A program made the translations under genes and the position numbers. A stretch of 64,000 nucleotides of DNA. Origin: Streptomyces sp. NBC_01262. Lineage in GTDB: Bacteria > Actinomycetota > Actinomycetes > Streptomycetales > Streptomycetaceae. The stretch spans positions 7,038,501 to 7,102,500 of the forward strand of contig NZ_CP108462.1 of the NCBI RefSeq assembly GCF_036226365.1, in the 5' to 3' direction. The notes under the pieces are model-generated. The model did not search any database. It was not told the origin of the DNA and saw only the letters and a program-made list of their open reading frames with translations. Below, piece by piece: positions 1 through 9,158 of the stretch (within the stretch, counting starts at the first letter, position 1; every line of letters begins with the position of its first letter).

Positions 1-881
1 ATGCCCGGGAGGTCGTCCGCGCCGGGCAGGTCGGTCCAACCCGCGCCGCGCGACCGGTCGTTGGTCCGGATCGCCGTGGTGAAGCGGCGCTGCTCGACGG
101 TCAGCCCCTCGATGCGTTCGTCCCGGCGGGCCTCCTCGCGCAGTTCGCCTGCCATCCGTTCGGCGACGTAGCCGGTGATCTCGTGGACGGTGAACGGGAT
201 GACGGTTCTGCGCTCCACGGTGTCCAGGTCGGGCCCGGAGCCGTCGATGTCCTTGCGCGCGGCGAGCTTGGTTCTGCGCGCGCCGAGCAGCAGTTGGGCG
301 TTCGACCAGTCGCGCAGGGGCTCACCGGCGCCGACGAAGGGCCGGTAACCGGCGTAGAAGACCAGGCCGCTGCCGGCGGACTGCTCATGGTCGATCTTGC
401 GCACCAGGGCGTCGGTGAGGCTGCCGTTGGCGGGGTAGGAGCCGTCAAAGCCTCCATTGGGGCCGGTCTCCTTCAGGCGGGTCATCAGGATCTGGAGGGT
501 GGCGACCCGCCGCAGGTAGGCCGCGCCCCACAGCGCCCAGCACAGGAGCAGTACGCAGGTGAACGGGCCCAGCGTGCCGCTGCTCATCAGGAACAGGAGC
601 AGGACGGCCGAGCCGATGGCCACGCCCAACTGGAGGCGGCGCAACCGGCGGGCCGCGAGAGCGTGCGCGAGGACCGTCACGGCGTCATAGCCGTACGACG
701 GCGCGACCACCCGGAAGCGGTTCCTCACCAGTTCGCGGATGACCGCCCGGCGATAGCCGCGGTCGAGGTAAGTGCCCGCGGACAGCAGGCGGGTGGCCTT
801 GGTCCGCGCGTACTCGCGGGGGACCCGGGGCGCCTCGGGCGGCGGGCCGGGAGGATGTGGCAGCAGTGTCTTCGTGGTCAC
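1..881 (-). CDS. Membrane protein of unknown function (3' end beyond window)
   Basis: Reading the minus strand from a GTG at 881 gives at least 293 residues with no stop before the window edge. Two hydrophobic stretches at about residues 83-123 would form a membrane hairpin, between a proline-rich cytoplasmic N-terminus (start VTTKTLLPHPP) and a hydrophilic C-terminal part with motifs such as YAGYRPFVGAG and RRTVIPFTVHEI. The gene lies 21 bp behind the stop of the upstream 903-1580 gene, so the two are probably one transcript. I recognise no enzyme motif. Strong third-position GC supports coding on this strand rather than the overlapping plus-strand frame. Function unknown. Confidence 0.75.
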   Translation of the reverse strand, partial: MTTKTLLPHPPGPPPEAPRVPREYARTKATRLLSAGTYLDRGYRRAVIRELVRNRFRVVAPSYGYDAVTVLAHALAARRLRRLQLGVAIGSAVLLLFLMSSGTLGPFTCVLLLCWALWGAAYLRRVATLQILMTRLKETGPNGGFDGSYPANGSLTDALVRKIDHEQSAGSGLVFYAGYRPFVGAGEPLRDWSNAQLLLGARRTKLAARKDIDGSGPDLDTVERRTVIPFTVHEITGYVAERMAGELREEARRDERIEGLTVEQRRFTTAIRTNDRSRGAGWTDLPGADDLPG

Positions 882-902
882 GATGGTTCAGCACTCCGCT
901 GG

Positions 903-1580
903 TCAGGTGGTCGGGGTGGCCGTGCCGCTGGTGATCTCACCGTCGATGACGGTGTAGGCGGCGTCGTACGAGCGCGATGTGCCGTCCGTCGACAGGGCGT
1001 TGAGGGTCAGCCGCACGACGGCCCCCTGCACGGACACGTCGCTGATGGTGTCCCGCTGGGTGGTGGCGAAGCCCGAGGCGAACGAGGCGTAGTCGGCGTT
1101 CAGGTTCTTGCCGCCCAGGTCCCAGGCCGTCTGGTAGTCGCGGTTGTTGATCGCGTCGAAGTAGGCGGCGACGACCGCCTGCGGTTCCGCAGTGGCGGTC
1201 GCGCTTGAGGTGGTGGTCGCCGTGGCTGACCCCGGCCAGGTGCTGAAGACGTCCCCGGGCAGTGCCGTCGAGGCAGTGGCGGAGGCGGAGGCGTACGCCG
1301 TCGTCGGCGAGGCCTGCGGCCAGGCCGATGTCTGGGTCCCGAAGCCGGAGTAGGGCCCGGCCGCACCTGTCGAGCCCGAGCCCGAGCCCGGGTCGTCGTG
1401 CGTCAGGCCGCCGATCAGCCCCACGAGCAGGACGAGCAGCAGCGGTGCGCCGATGACGGTGAGCCCCCAGGTACGGGCGGGCCCGGCGGGAGGAATCAGC
1501 CCCACATCGCGGTAGGGCACCGGCGGCCCCGATGCGGGGTCGGGTCTCGTTACGGGAGGCAGCAGGCCGGGGTCGTCCAT
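903..1580 (-). CDS. Single-pass membrane protein with NTF2-like C-terminal domain
   Basis: 225 residues. A proline-rich cytoplasmic N-terminus is followed by one membrane segment at about 37-59 (TWGLTVIGAPLLLVLL). A long Ser/Thr/Ala-rich linker comes next, then a compact extracellular domain from about 130 whose pattern AAYFDAINNRDYQTAW is typical of SnoaL/NTF2-like ligand-binding or scaffolding domains. Such Streptomyces proteins usually sense or scaffold at the cell surface; no catalytic residues are evident. The start ATG is preceded by TTGGAG. It is first gene of a pair with the membrane protein at 1-881. Divergent from the molybdenum hydroxylase operon across a 213-bp intergenic region. 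The NTF2-like assignment is by pattern only. Confidence 0.75.
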   Translation of the reverse strand: MDDPGLLPPVTRPDPASGPPVPYRDVGLIPPAGPARTWGLTVIGAPLLLVLLVGLIGGLTHDDPGSGSGSTGAAGPYSGFGTQTSAWPQASPTTAYASASATASTALPGDVFSTWPGSATATTTSSATATAEPQAVVAAYFDAINNRDYQTAWDLGGKNLNADYASFASGFATTQRDTISDVSVQGAVVRLTLNALSTDGTSRSYDAAYTVIDGEITSGTATPTT

Positions 1581-1793
1581 GGATACTCCAACGCGGAGTG
1601 CGCGGAAAGGCTGGTTGACACCTTTGATGCCACCAGTCCCTCCGCTTCCGTGGCCAGAACCGACCTGCTTCCGATCCGCTTCCGGGCCGGACGAGGCGGT
1701 ACTCCTCGATCAGCGGTGACCACGGACGCGCGATATCCTCGAAGGGAGTCCATTCGCCCGCCGGTCTTACCGCCGTGAGGGAGATCAGTTCCC

Positions 1794-2648
1794 ATGGATC
1801 TCAACACCGTCACCGAAGTAATCCGGCGACCGTCCGCCCGGCCGGGCACGCACTGGCGCGAAGGCGACGCCTGGCTCGCGGGCGGAACGTGGCTGTACTC
1901 CACGGAGCAGCCGGGCCTGCGCCGCCTGATCGACCTGACGGCACTGGGCTGGGATCCCCTCGTCCCGAGCGCGGCGGGCCTCGGCATCGGCGCGACATGC
2001 GCCATCCGCGACCTGTACGCCTTCTCGCCGCCGCAGGACTGGAACGCAGGCGCCCTTGTCGCCCAAAGCTGCGAGGCGTTCCTGTCCTCGTTCAAGGTCT
2101 GGAACTCGGCGACCGTCGGAGGCAATATCTGCATGTCCCTGCCCGCCGGCCCGATGATCACGCTGACAGTCGCGCTGGAGGCGGAGTACGAACTGTGGGC
2201 CCCCGACGGATCCTCGCGCACCGTCGGCGCCCTCGACTTCGTGACCGGCGACAACCGGAACATTCTCGCTGCCGGAGAAATCCTGCGGCGCATCGACATT
2301 CCGGCGCGCGCTCTGAGGAAACTCACCGCGCACCGCCGCTTCGCCCTGACCCGCCTCGGCCGCTCGACGGTATTCCTCATCGGTACGCGGACGCCGGGAA
2401 CGAGCGACCTGCTGCTCACGGTCACGGCCGGCACCACCCGGCCGGTGCGCCTCGCCTTCGACGCCATGCCCGATGCCGGGACGCTGCAGGAGAGCATCGA
2501 CGCCATCCCCGCGCACGTCTGGTTCGCCGACCCCAACGGGACCCCCGACCACCGTCGCCACCTGACGAAGTACTTCGCCGAGGAGATCCGCCGCGAACTC
2601 ACCGATCGCGAACTCACAGATGGGGGCCCGGCATGGCATACGTCGTGA
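1794..2648 (+). CDS. FAD-binding subunit of xanthine dehydrogenase-family molybdenum hydroxylase
   Basis: 284 residues matching the CoxM/XdhB-type FAD-binding fold. The N-terminal motif AGGTWLYSTE corresponds to the AGGT(D/N) flavin-binding loop, and SATVGGNICMSLPAGPM to the second flavin loop (TxGGN). It would pass electrons from the 2Fe-2S clusters of the partner to NAD or another acceptor. ATG 1794 has GGGAG upstream. Its stop overlaps the start of the next gene by 16 bp, so translation is probably coupled. This FAD subunit is separate while the 2Fe-2S and Mo domains are fused in the next gene. No XdhC-type cofactor chaperone gene lies nearby, so maturation genes must be elsewhere. Confidence 0.88.
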   Translation: MDLNTVTEVIRRPSARPGTHWREGDAWLAGGTWLYSTEQPGLRRLIDLTALGWDPLVPSAAGLGIGATCAIRDLYAFSPPQDWNAGALVAQSCEAFLSSFKVWNSATVGGNICMSLPAGPMITLTVALEAEYELWAPDGSSRTVGALDFVTGDNRNILAAGEILRRIDIPARALRKLTAHRRFALTRLGRSTVFLIGTRTPGTSDLLLTVTAGTTRPVRLAFDAMPDAGTLQESIDAIPAHVWFADPNGTPDHRRHLTKYFAEEIRRELTDRELTDGGPAWHTS

Positions 2649-5350
2649 ACGGCAGGACCTTCGAGGAGGAACCGGACCCCGGGCAGTGCCTGCGCACCTT
2701 CCTCCGCTCTCTCGGCCACCTCGGCGTCAAGAAGGGCTGTGACGCGGGCGATTGCGGCGCCTGCACGGTGTGGCTGGACGGCAGCCCGGTACACAGCTGC
2801 ATCACCCCCGCTTTCCGCGCGGACGGTCGCGAAGTGACGACGATCGAAGGCCTCGGATCACCCGGGGACCTCCATCCGGTGCAGCGCCGGTTCCGCGACG
2901 CGCCGGGGTTCCAGTGCGGTTTCTGCACCGCGGGGATGATCATGACGTCGGCGACATTCACCGAGGCCCAGAAAGCGGACCTGCCACGGGCGTTGAAGGG
3001 CAACCTGTGCCGCTGCACCGGCTATCGGGCCATCGAGGACGCCGTGAACGGCGTCGTCGGTGTGGAGACACCGCTGCCGGGAAAGGCCGTCGGGACGAGC
3101 GTCGGTGCGCCGGCGGCCGACGATGTGGTGACCGGGCGCGCCGAGTTCACGATGGACACCCGCATCGAGGGCATGCTGCACCTGAAGGTGCTGCACTCAC
3201 CGCACGCGCACGCCCGGATCGTCTCGATCGACAAGACCGCCGCACTCGCGGTCCCCGGCGTGCACCGGGTCTACACCTGGGAGGACGTGCCGCGCAGGAC
3301 ATTCACCACGGCGATCCACACCGACCATCTGGTCGATCCGGACGACACCCGCATCCTCGACGACACGGTCCGCTTCGTCGGCCAGCGGGTCGTCGCGGTC
3401 CTGGCCGACACGGTCGGGGCGGCGGAAGAGGGCTGCCGGAGGGTCGTCGTGGAGTACGAGACCCTTCCGGCGGTGTTCGACCCCGAGGAGGCCATGGCCG
3501 AGGGGGCGCCACAACTGCACGGCGCGGAAGACCCCTTCGTACGCGATCCGGTACGGAACATCCTGCTGGAGATCCATTCGCATATCGGTGATGTCGACGC
3601 GGGATTCGCCGAGGCCGACGTCATCCACGAGGGCACCTACTCCTCACCACGGGTGCAGCACGCGCATCTTGAGACCCACGGCTCGATCGCCTGGATGGAG
3701 AACGGCCGTCTCAACGTCCGTACCAGTTCGCAGTCGCCGTCGATCGCGAAGGTGAAACTGGCCTATCTGTTCGCGCTGCGCCCGGACCAGCTGCGGGTGT
3801 TCTGCAAACGCGTGGGCGGCGGTTTCGGCGGCAAACAGGAAGTGATCTCGGAGGATCTGGTCGCGCTCGCGACCCTGGACACGGGGCGGCCGGTCTGCTT
3901 CGAGTACACCCGCGAGGAGGAGTTCATCACCGCTTCGCCACGGCATCCCATGGTGCTGACGGTCAGACTCGGCGCGAAGGCGGACGGAACACTCACGGCG
4001 TTCCAGGTCCGCAATGTGTCGAACACCGGCGCCTACGGAAACCACGGCGGCGAGACGCTGTACGCGGGCGGCTCCGCCGTCATGATCTACCGCTGCCCCA
4101 ACAAGAAGTACGACGCGTTCTCCGTCTACACGAACACCGTTCCGAGCGGGGCGCTGCGCGGTTACGGGATGACGCAGCCGGCGTTCGCCGTGGAATCCGC
4201 GATGGACGAACTGGCACGCGCGCTGCACATCGATCCGCTCGAACTGCGGCGACGCAACATCGTGCGGCCGGGCGATCCGCTGGTCGCCCTGGACGACGGC
4301 CCCGACGACGTGGTGTTCACCGAGGACGGGCTCGCGAAGTGCGTCGATCTGGTGGGTGACGCCCTGGCCCGCACCGCCGATGAGGCGTCCCCCGGCCCCG
4401 GGTGGCTGGTCGGGACCGGCGTCGCGAGTTCACTGCACGAGACGGCGCCCCCGACCGAACACGTCTCCGAGGCCTGGGTCACGCTCGGTGACGATCTGGT
4501 GTATGAACTGGCCGTCGGGACGGTCGAGTTCGGCGAGGGTACATCGACCGCGCATGTCCAGATCGCGGCCGGTCAGCTGGGCACGACCCCGTCGCGGATC
4601 CGCCTGGTGCAGTCCGACACCGACCGTACGGGATTCGACACCGGCGCCTTCGCGAGCGCGGGCCTTTTCGTCGCGGGCAACGCGGTGCTCCGGGCGGCCA
4701 ACGCCGTGCGCGACCGCATCCTGGAATTCGCCGCCGCCCACACGGGCGTCCATGTCGTGATGTGCTCGTTGGGCGACGAGGAGGTCGTCTGCGGCGACCA
4801 GCGCGTTTCGCTGGCCGAACTCGTCGCGTTGGCCCGGGCGCGCGGAATCCGGTTCACCGCCGCCCGTAAGGCGTACGGCTCGCCACGGAGTGTCGTCTCC
4901 AATACGCAGGGGTTCCGGATCGCCGTCCACCGGGTGACGGGCGAGATCCGAATTCTTTACAGCGTCCAGGCGACCGACGCCGCCGTCCTCATCAACCCCG
5001 CGCAGGTCCGGGGACAGGTGGAAGGCGGTGTCGCCCAGGGCATCGGATTCACGCTGACCGAGAACTATCACGTCGACGCGAACGGCGTCATGACCAACCC
5101 GAACCTCCGCAACTACCGCATCCCCACCTACGCCGACATCCCCCGCACCGACCTGCTGCTGGTGAATTCGTCGGATTCCCTCGGGCCCATGCGGTCCAAG
5201 GGCATGGCGGAATGCTGCATCAACCCGGTGGCCCCCGCGCTGGCGAACGCGCTCCACGACGCCACGGGCCTGCGCTACCGCGCGCTGCCCCTGACTCCGG
5301 AACGGATCTACCTCCGGCTCAACGAAAGCCAGTCGGTGCGGACGGCCTGA
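2633..5350 (+). CDS. Molybdenum hydroxylase: fused 2Fe-2S and molybdopterin subunits
   Basis: 905 residues from ATG 2633 (an in-frame upstream extension overlaps the FAD gene and is rejected). Residues 1-135 carry two 2Fe-2S sites: plant-type Cys36/41/44/56 and helical-domain Cys95/98/126/128 (CGFC and CRC). From about residue 150 the xanthine dehydrogenase alpha/beta hammerhead and the Mo-binding domains follow, with GGGFGGKQE and GALRGYGMTQPA. The C-terminal SKGMAECC places a Glu where the family has its catalytic base. The enzyme should hydroxylate a purine-like or other N-heterocyclic substrate, but the substrate cannot be told from sequence. XdhD/PucD-like fusions of Fe-S and Mo domains are known; the usual xanthine dehydrogenase order is different. 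Confidence 0.88.
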   Translation: MAYVVNGRTFEEEPDPGQCLRTFLRSLGHLGVKKGCDAGDCGACTVWLDGSPVHSCITPAFRADGREVTTIEGLGSPGDLHPVQRRFRDAPGFQCGFCTAGMIMTSATFTEAQKADLPRALKGNLCRCTGYRAIEDAVNGVVGVETPLPGKAVGTSVGAPAADDVVTGRAEFTMDTRIEGMLHLKVLHSPHAHARIVSIDKTAALAVPGVHRVYTWEDVPRRTFTTAIHTDHLVDPDDTRILDDTVRFVGQRVVAVLADTVGAAEEGCRRVVVEYETLPAVFDPEEAMAEGAPQLHGAEDPFVRDPVRNILLEIHSHIGDVDAGFAEADVIHEGTYSSPRVQHAHLETHGSIAWMENGRLNVRTSSQSPSIAKVKLAYLFALRPDQLRVFCKRVGGGFGGKQEVISEDLVALATLDTGRPVCFEYTREEEFITASPRHPMVLTVRLGAKADGTLTAFQVRNVSNTGAYGNHGGETLYAGGSAVMIYRCPNKKYDAFSVYTNTVPSGALRGYGMTQPAFAVESAMDELARALHIDPLELRRRNIVRPGDPLVALDDGPDDVVFTEDGLAKCVDLVGDALARTADEASPGPGWLVGTGVASSLHETAPPTEHVSEAWVTLGDDLVYELAVGTVEFGEGTSTAHVQIAAGQLGTTPSRIRLVQSDTDRTGFDTGAFASAGLFVAGNAVLRAANAVRDRILEFAAAHTGVHVVMCSLGDEEVVCGDQRVSLAELVALARARGIRFTAARKAYGSPRSVVSNTQGFRIAVHRVTGEIRILYSVQATDAAVLINPAQVRGQVEGGVAQGIGFTLTENYHVDANGVMTNPNLRNYRIPTYADIPRTDLLLVNSSDSLGPMRSKGMAECCINPVAPALANALHDATGLRYRALPLTPERIYLRLNESQSVRTA

Positions 5351-5380
5351 CCTGAGCCTGCGGCGCAGTGCGAGGATGGA

Positions 5381-6658
5381 GTGATTCACCTCGTCACGAG
5401 CGGATGTGGGGTACGGATCGTGCTGGACGACCAGTCGGCGGAAACCTTGGGACAGGAGTCCGCGGCCCCGCCCGCGGAACCCGCCGCGCGAGAGGGCTCG
5501 GGGGCCCGGCGGCGGTGGATCGGGGGGCTCGTCGTCCTCACCGTGCTGGGGTTGCTGTTCGTTCTGCCGTGGTGGGTGCTGCTGGCATCCGGCACGGGGT
5601 GGCCGTCGCCGGTCGTGGTGAGCGGGAGTGTCCTGTTCGGGGCCGCGCTGGTCGCGTTCCCGGTGGTGATGGCCCTGGGCCACGGCCGCCGGCAGCTCGA
5701 CTGGGCGGCCCGTACGGCCGACACCGTCCTCGGCGTGATCTGGGTGCTCTTCGCCTGGTCGGTCATCGGCGGGGTGCTGCGGCTCGCCCTGTCCGCCGCC
5801 GGGGCCGGGGGCCGGGGAACGGCCAGGGGCGTGGCCGTCGGGGTGGCGGTCATCGCCGTGGTGCTGCTGGTGTGGGGCTACGGCGAGGCCATGCGGCTCC
5901 CCCGGGTCCGGCGGGTCGAGGTCACGCTTCCCCGGCTGGGCCCCGGGCTGGACGGGACCCGGGTGGTCGTCCTGGCCGACACCCACTACGGGCCCATCGA
6001 CCGGGCCCGGTGGTCGGCGCGGGTCGCGGAGGCCGTGAACGCCCTGGACCCCGACATCGTCTGCCACGCGGGCGACATCGCCGACGGCACGATCGACAGG
6101 CGCAGGGAGCAGGTCGCGCCCCTGGGCACCGTCCGGGCCCGCCTGGCCAGGGCGTACGTCACCGGCAACCACGAGTACTTCGGGGAGGCCCAGGGCTGGC
6201 TCGACCACATGGCCAGCCTCGGCTGGGAGTCGCTGCACAACCGCCACCTCGTCGTCGAACGCGGAGGCGACCGGCTCGTCCTCGCGGGCGTGGACGACCG
6301 CACCGCCGCCTCCTCCGGGCTGGCCGGGCACCGCGCCGACGTCCACGCCGCCCTCGCGGGCGCCACCCCCGACCTGCCGGTCCTCCTGGTGGCCCACCAG
6401 CCCAAGCAGGTGGCCCAGGCGGTGACCGCCGGAGTCGACCTCCAGGTCTCGGGCCACACCCACGGCGGCCAGATCTGGCCGTTCAACTACCTGGTGCGCC
6501 TCGACCAGCCCGTGGTGCAGGGCCTCAGCCGCCACAGCGACCGGACCCAGCTCTACACCAGCCGGGGCGCGGGCTACTGGGGACCGCCGTTCCGGATCTT
6601 CGCACCGAGCGAGATCAGTCTCCTCATCCTGCGGTCGCCCGTGACGCCGCCCGTGTGA
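5381..6658 (+). CDS. Membrane-anchored metallophosphoesterase (YaeI-like)
   Basis: 425 residues from GTG 5381 (preceded by AGGATGGA); an in-frame GTG at 5420 is an alternative start. The N-terminal half has four hydrophobic segments (about 45-185). The C-terminal half is a calcineurin-like phosphoesterase with the full metal-ligand series ADTHYG, GDIADG, GNHEYF, and SGHTHGGQIWP near 350-365. Family members are dinuclear-metal phosphodiesterases or phosphatases; this arrangement of several membrane helices followed by the phosphoesterase domain is common in actinobacteria, with the catalytic domain usually facing the cytoplasm. Substrate unknown. It stands alone between the hydroxylase operon and an ABC transporter pair. 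Confidence 0.88.
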   Translation: MIHLVTSGCGVRIVLDDQSAETLGQESAAPPAEPAAREGSGARRRWIGGLVVLTVLGLLFVLPWWVLLASGTGWPSPVVVSGSVLFGAALVAFPVVMALGHGRRQLDWAARTADTVLGVIWVLFAWSVIGGVLRLALSAAGAGGRGTARGVAVGVAVIAVVLLVWGYGEAMRLPRVRRVEVTLPRLGPGLDGTRVVVLADTHYGPIDRARWSARVAEAVNALDPDIVCHAGDIADGTIDRRREQVAPLGTVRARLARAYVTGNHEYFGEAQGWLDHMASLGWESLHNRHLVVERGGDRLVLAGVDDRTAASSGLAGHRADVHAALAGATPDLPVLLVAHQPKQVAQAVTAGVDLQVSGHTHGGQIWPFNYLVRLDQPVVQGLSRHSDRTQLYTSRGAGYWGPPFRIFAPSEISLLILRSPVTPPV

Positions 6659-6723
6659 CCTGCGGCGGTCATGCACAATTGGCCCGAGCCCGCCGTTGTC
6701 CGTGGCCTTGAGGAGTCCGGTCC

Positions 6724-7437
6724 GTGCCCGTACCCACCCCCGTACCGCTTCTGCGATTGAACGGCGTCAGCCGCACCTACGGCAGCCGCAAGGTTCTGCA
6801 CCCGCTCGACCTCTCGCTGAAGGCGGGGGAGTGCGCCGCGCTGCTCGGCCACAACGGGTCGGGCAAGTCCACACTCCTGCGGATAGCCGCTGGCCGGGAC
6901 ACCCCGACCACGGGCACCGTCACCTTCGACGGCCTGCCGATGAACGAGAACGATCCCCGGGTCCGCGCCCGGGTGGCCGTCGTAGGGGACACCACGGCCT
7001 GCTACCCCGACCTGACCGTGCGCGAGCACCTCCAGCTCGTGGCGGTCGCGCACGGGGTCGAGGGTGCGGAGGAATGGATCGACCACGTGCTCGCCGAGCG
7101 GCTGCTCAGCGCGCATTCCGACGCCCTGCCCTCCGCCTTGTCGTCCGGCCAGTTGCAGTCGCTGCTGCTCGCGTCCGCACTCGTACGCCCACGGGATCTG
7201 CTGCTGCTCGACGAGCCCGAACAGCGGCTGGACCCCGGCGCCCGCCGCCGGCTGGCCGAGGTGATCGGCGCGGAGACCGCCGAGGGGGTGGGTGTGCTGC
7301 TCGTCACCCATGACGCGGAACTCGCCCGCGCGGCCGCCGACCGGGTGCTGGTGCTGCGCGAGGGCGAGATCGTCGCGGACGGCACGCCCGAGGACGTACT
7401 CGCCGACGGGTACGACATCGGAGGCGAGGCCGGGTGA
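6724..7437 (+). CDS. ABC transporter ATP-binding protein
   Basis: 237 residues. Walker A GHNGSGKST, a degenerate signature LSSGQLQSLLLA, Walker B LLLLDEPEQRLDPG and the switch histidine in LLVTHDAEL are all visible. GTG 6724 has GAGGAG nine bases upstream. The stop overlaps the start of the next gene by 4 bp (GTGA), so it is translationally coupled to the DUF6297-like permease, which is the obvious membrane partner. The signature motif has SSGQ in place of SGGQ, a conservative change that does not by itself argue against activity. Likely an exporter; cargo unknown. Confidence 0.9.
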   Translation: MPVPTPVPLLRLNGVSRTYGSRKVLHPLDLSLKAGECAALLGHNGSGKSTLLRIAAGRDTPTTGTVTFDGLPMNENDPRVRARVAVVGDTTACYPDLTVREHLQLVAVAHGVEGAEEWIDHVLAERLLSAHSDALPSALSSGQLQSLLLASALVRPRDLLLLDEPEQRLDPGARRRLAEVIGAETAEGVGVLLVTHDAELARAAADRVLVLREGEIVADGTPEDVLADGYDIGGEAG

Positions 7438-9119
7438 GCGCCGACACCCGGCTTGACGATCATGCGGCCGAGGAGCGGGCGGCCCACTGGTCCGGGGAGG
7501 ACGAGTGGACCGACGAGACGCTGCGGCTCCTGCGCGAGCTGCGGGCCCCGCACCGGCGCAAGCGGGCCGGTCAGATCGCCTACGCGGTCTACTGCGTGCT
7601 GCTCATCGCCGTCATCTGGGGCGTCATGCCCAGCATGGGCCTGTTCCTGGAGGCGTCGATGGGCGCCGACTACACCGGCCACGGCCCGGCGATCCTGGCG
7701 GCGATGCCCGCGGGCATCTGCGCGCTCGCCGTGGGATGCCTGCTGCTCGGCGCCCGTGACGCGCTGTGGCGCGGGCCGGTGGTCCCGCCGCGCGAGAGCG
7801 TCGACTGGCTGCTGGCGCAGCCGGTACGGATCGGGCGGCTGCTGCGGCCGTGGCTGTGGGTGTCCTGCGCGGCCGCGCTGAGCCTCGGGGTCCTGGCCGC
7901 CGCGATCGGCACGGTCACGCTGGGGCTCACGGTCCGGGTCGGGCCCGCCGCGGCCTTCGCCTGGTGCCTGGTCGGCGGGGCGTGCCTGCCGCTGCTCGCG
8001 ACGGCGCTCGGCGTCGCCGTGGAGACCGCTCCGCGGGTCGCCGGATGGGTGCGCTCGCTGACGCCGTACGCCGGCGTGCTGGCCCTCGCCCTCGCCGGGC
8101 AGAGCGTCCTGGCCGCCGACGGGTACGCCGTGCCGTGGCTGGAGCGGATCGAGCTGTGGTCCGGTCCCTGGGGCTGGGCGGGGATGGCGGCGCTGTCCCC
8201 CACCCCGGACGCGGTTCCCGGCGGCCCGGTCGCCGCCGCTCTCCTGGTGGCGCTCACCGGCGGCTGCCTGGCGCTCGCGAACCGGGCCGTGGGCGGCGCG
8301 CTGCCGCTCGCCGCGGTCCGGCAGCGTTCGCGTACCGCGTCCGGGGTCATGAGCGCGCTGCTCACGGTCGAGCTGCGCACCGCGCGCCAGGTCGCCGCGG
8401 GGCCGGCGGGCGGCGAGCGGTCCGTACGGTTCCGGCTGCGCGCGCCGCGTCACGCGGCCCTGGCCGTGCCGTGGCGTGACTGTGTCGCGCTGCTTCGCGC
8501 GCCCGGCGCGGTGGCCAAGTCGGCGGCGGCGACCGCGCTCGCCGTTCCGGCGGCGGGGCTAGCGGTCAACGCCCACGGCGGGACCGCCGTCACCGCCCTT
8601 CTCGCGGCGCTGTCCCTGGGTTACTGGGCGGTGGCCCAGCTCCTGGAGTCCGCCCGCCTGGAGACCGACGACACCCGCCGCGCGTCGTGGGCGCCGTATT
8701 CCTTCGCGGGTCTGATGCTGCGGCACGCGATCGTGCCGGGAGCGGTCGCCCTGCTCATCTCGTGCGCGGCGGCAGCGGTGATCCTTCCGCTGGGCGGTCC
8801 GGCGCGAGCCGCCCTCGTGCCAGCTGCCGTCCCCGCCCTGGTGGCCGCCGGGCTGGTCAACGCCTGCCGGGGAGCGAGCAAGCTCCATCTGCTGATGGCC
8901 CCGTCCCAGTCCCCGGCGGGCGGCACGGGGCCCGTCCAGTTCCTGGTCTGGTATCTGGCCGGGCCGCTCACCGCGCTCGCGCTGCTGGCCGTCCCGTTCA
9001 TGCTGGCGCTGCACGCCGGGACCCCGGCGGCAGCGGTGGCGGCGGCACTCACCAGCGCGACCGTCACCTGCGGGCTGCTGTGCTGGATGTACGCGCGGGC
9101 CCGCGCACTCACCCGCTGA
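7434..9119 (+). CDS. ABC transporter permease, DUF6297-like
   Basis: 561 residues with a soluble charged N-terminus (about 1-45) followed by around ten hydrophobic segments. The opening motif LRLLRELRAPHRRKRAG and overall length fit the actinobacterial family annotated DUF6297, which always follows an ABC ATPase. It forms the membrane half of the transporter with the gene at 6724. Start GTG 7434 overlaps the ATPase stop. The stop codon lies within the left arm of a 12-bp hairpin at 9110-9144 that ends the transcript. Cargo cannot be inferred. Confidence 0.83.
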   Translation: MSADTRLDDHAAEERAAHWSGEDEWTDETLRLLRELRAPHRRKRAGQIAYAVYCVLLIAVIWGVMPSMGLFLEASMGADYTGHGPAILAAMPAGICALAVGCLLLGARDALWRGPVVPPRESVDWLLAQPVRIGRLLRPWLWVSCAAALSLGVLAAAIGTVTLGLTVRVGPAAAFAWCLVGGACLPLLATALGVAVETAPRVAGWVRSLTPYAGVLALALAGQSVLAADGYAVPWLERIELWSGPWGWAGMAALSPTPDAVPGGPVAAALLVALTGGCLALANRAVGGALPLAAVRQRSRTASGVMSALLTVELRTARQVAAGPAGGERSVRFRLRAPRHAALAVPWRDCVALLRAPGAVAKSAAATALAVPAAGLAVNAHGGTAVTALLAALSLGYWAVAQLLESARLETDDTRRASWAPYSFAGLMLRHAIVPGAVALLISCAAAAVILPLGGPARAALVPAAVPALVAAGLVNACRGASKLHLLMAPSQSPAGGTGPVQFLVWYLAGPLTALALLAVPFMLALHAGTPAAAVAAALTSATVTCGLLCWMYARARALTR

Positions 9120-9144
9120 CCGAGCTGTCAGCGGTCAGCGGGTG
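9110..9144. terminator. Bidirectional hairpin terminator
   Basis: Perfect 12-bp inverted repeat CACCCGCTGACC / GGTCAGCGGGTG with an 11-nt loop, between the convergent permease and metallopeptidase genes. It lacks a U-tract, which is usual for Streptomyces terminators. Confidence 0.75.
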
Positions 9145-9158
9145 AGCAGGCCGGAAGG

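Noticed and set aside
1775..2632. Upstream extension of the Mo hydroxylase large subunit
   Set aside because: Out of frame with the FAD subunit gene that occupies this DNA; the extension has no similarity to the family.
4430..6676. 748-residue minus-strand frame opposite the Mo hydroxylase and phosphoesterase
   Set aside because: No ribosome site, no motif, and opposite to two genes with full catalytic signatures.
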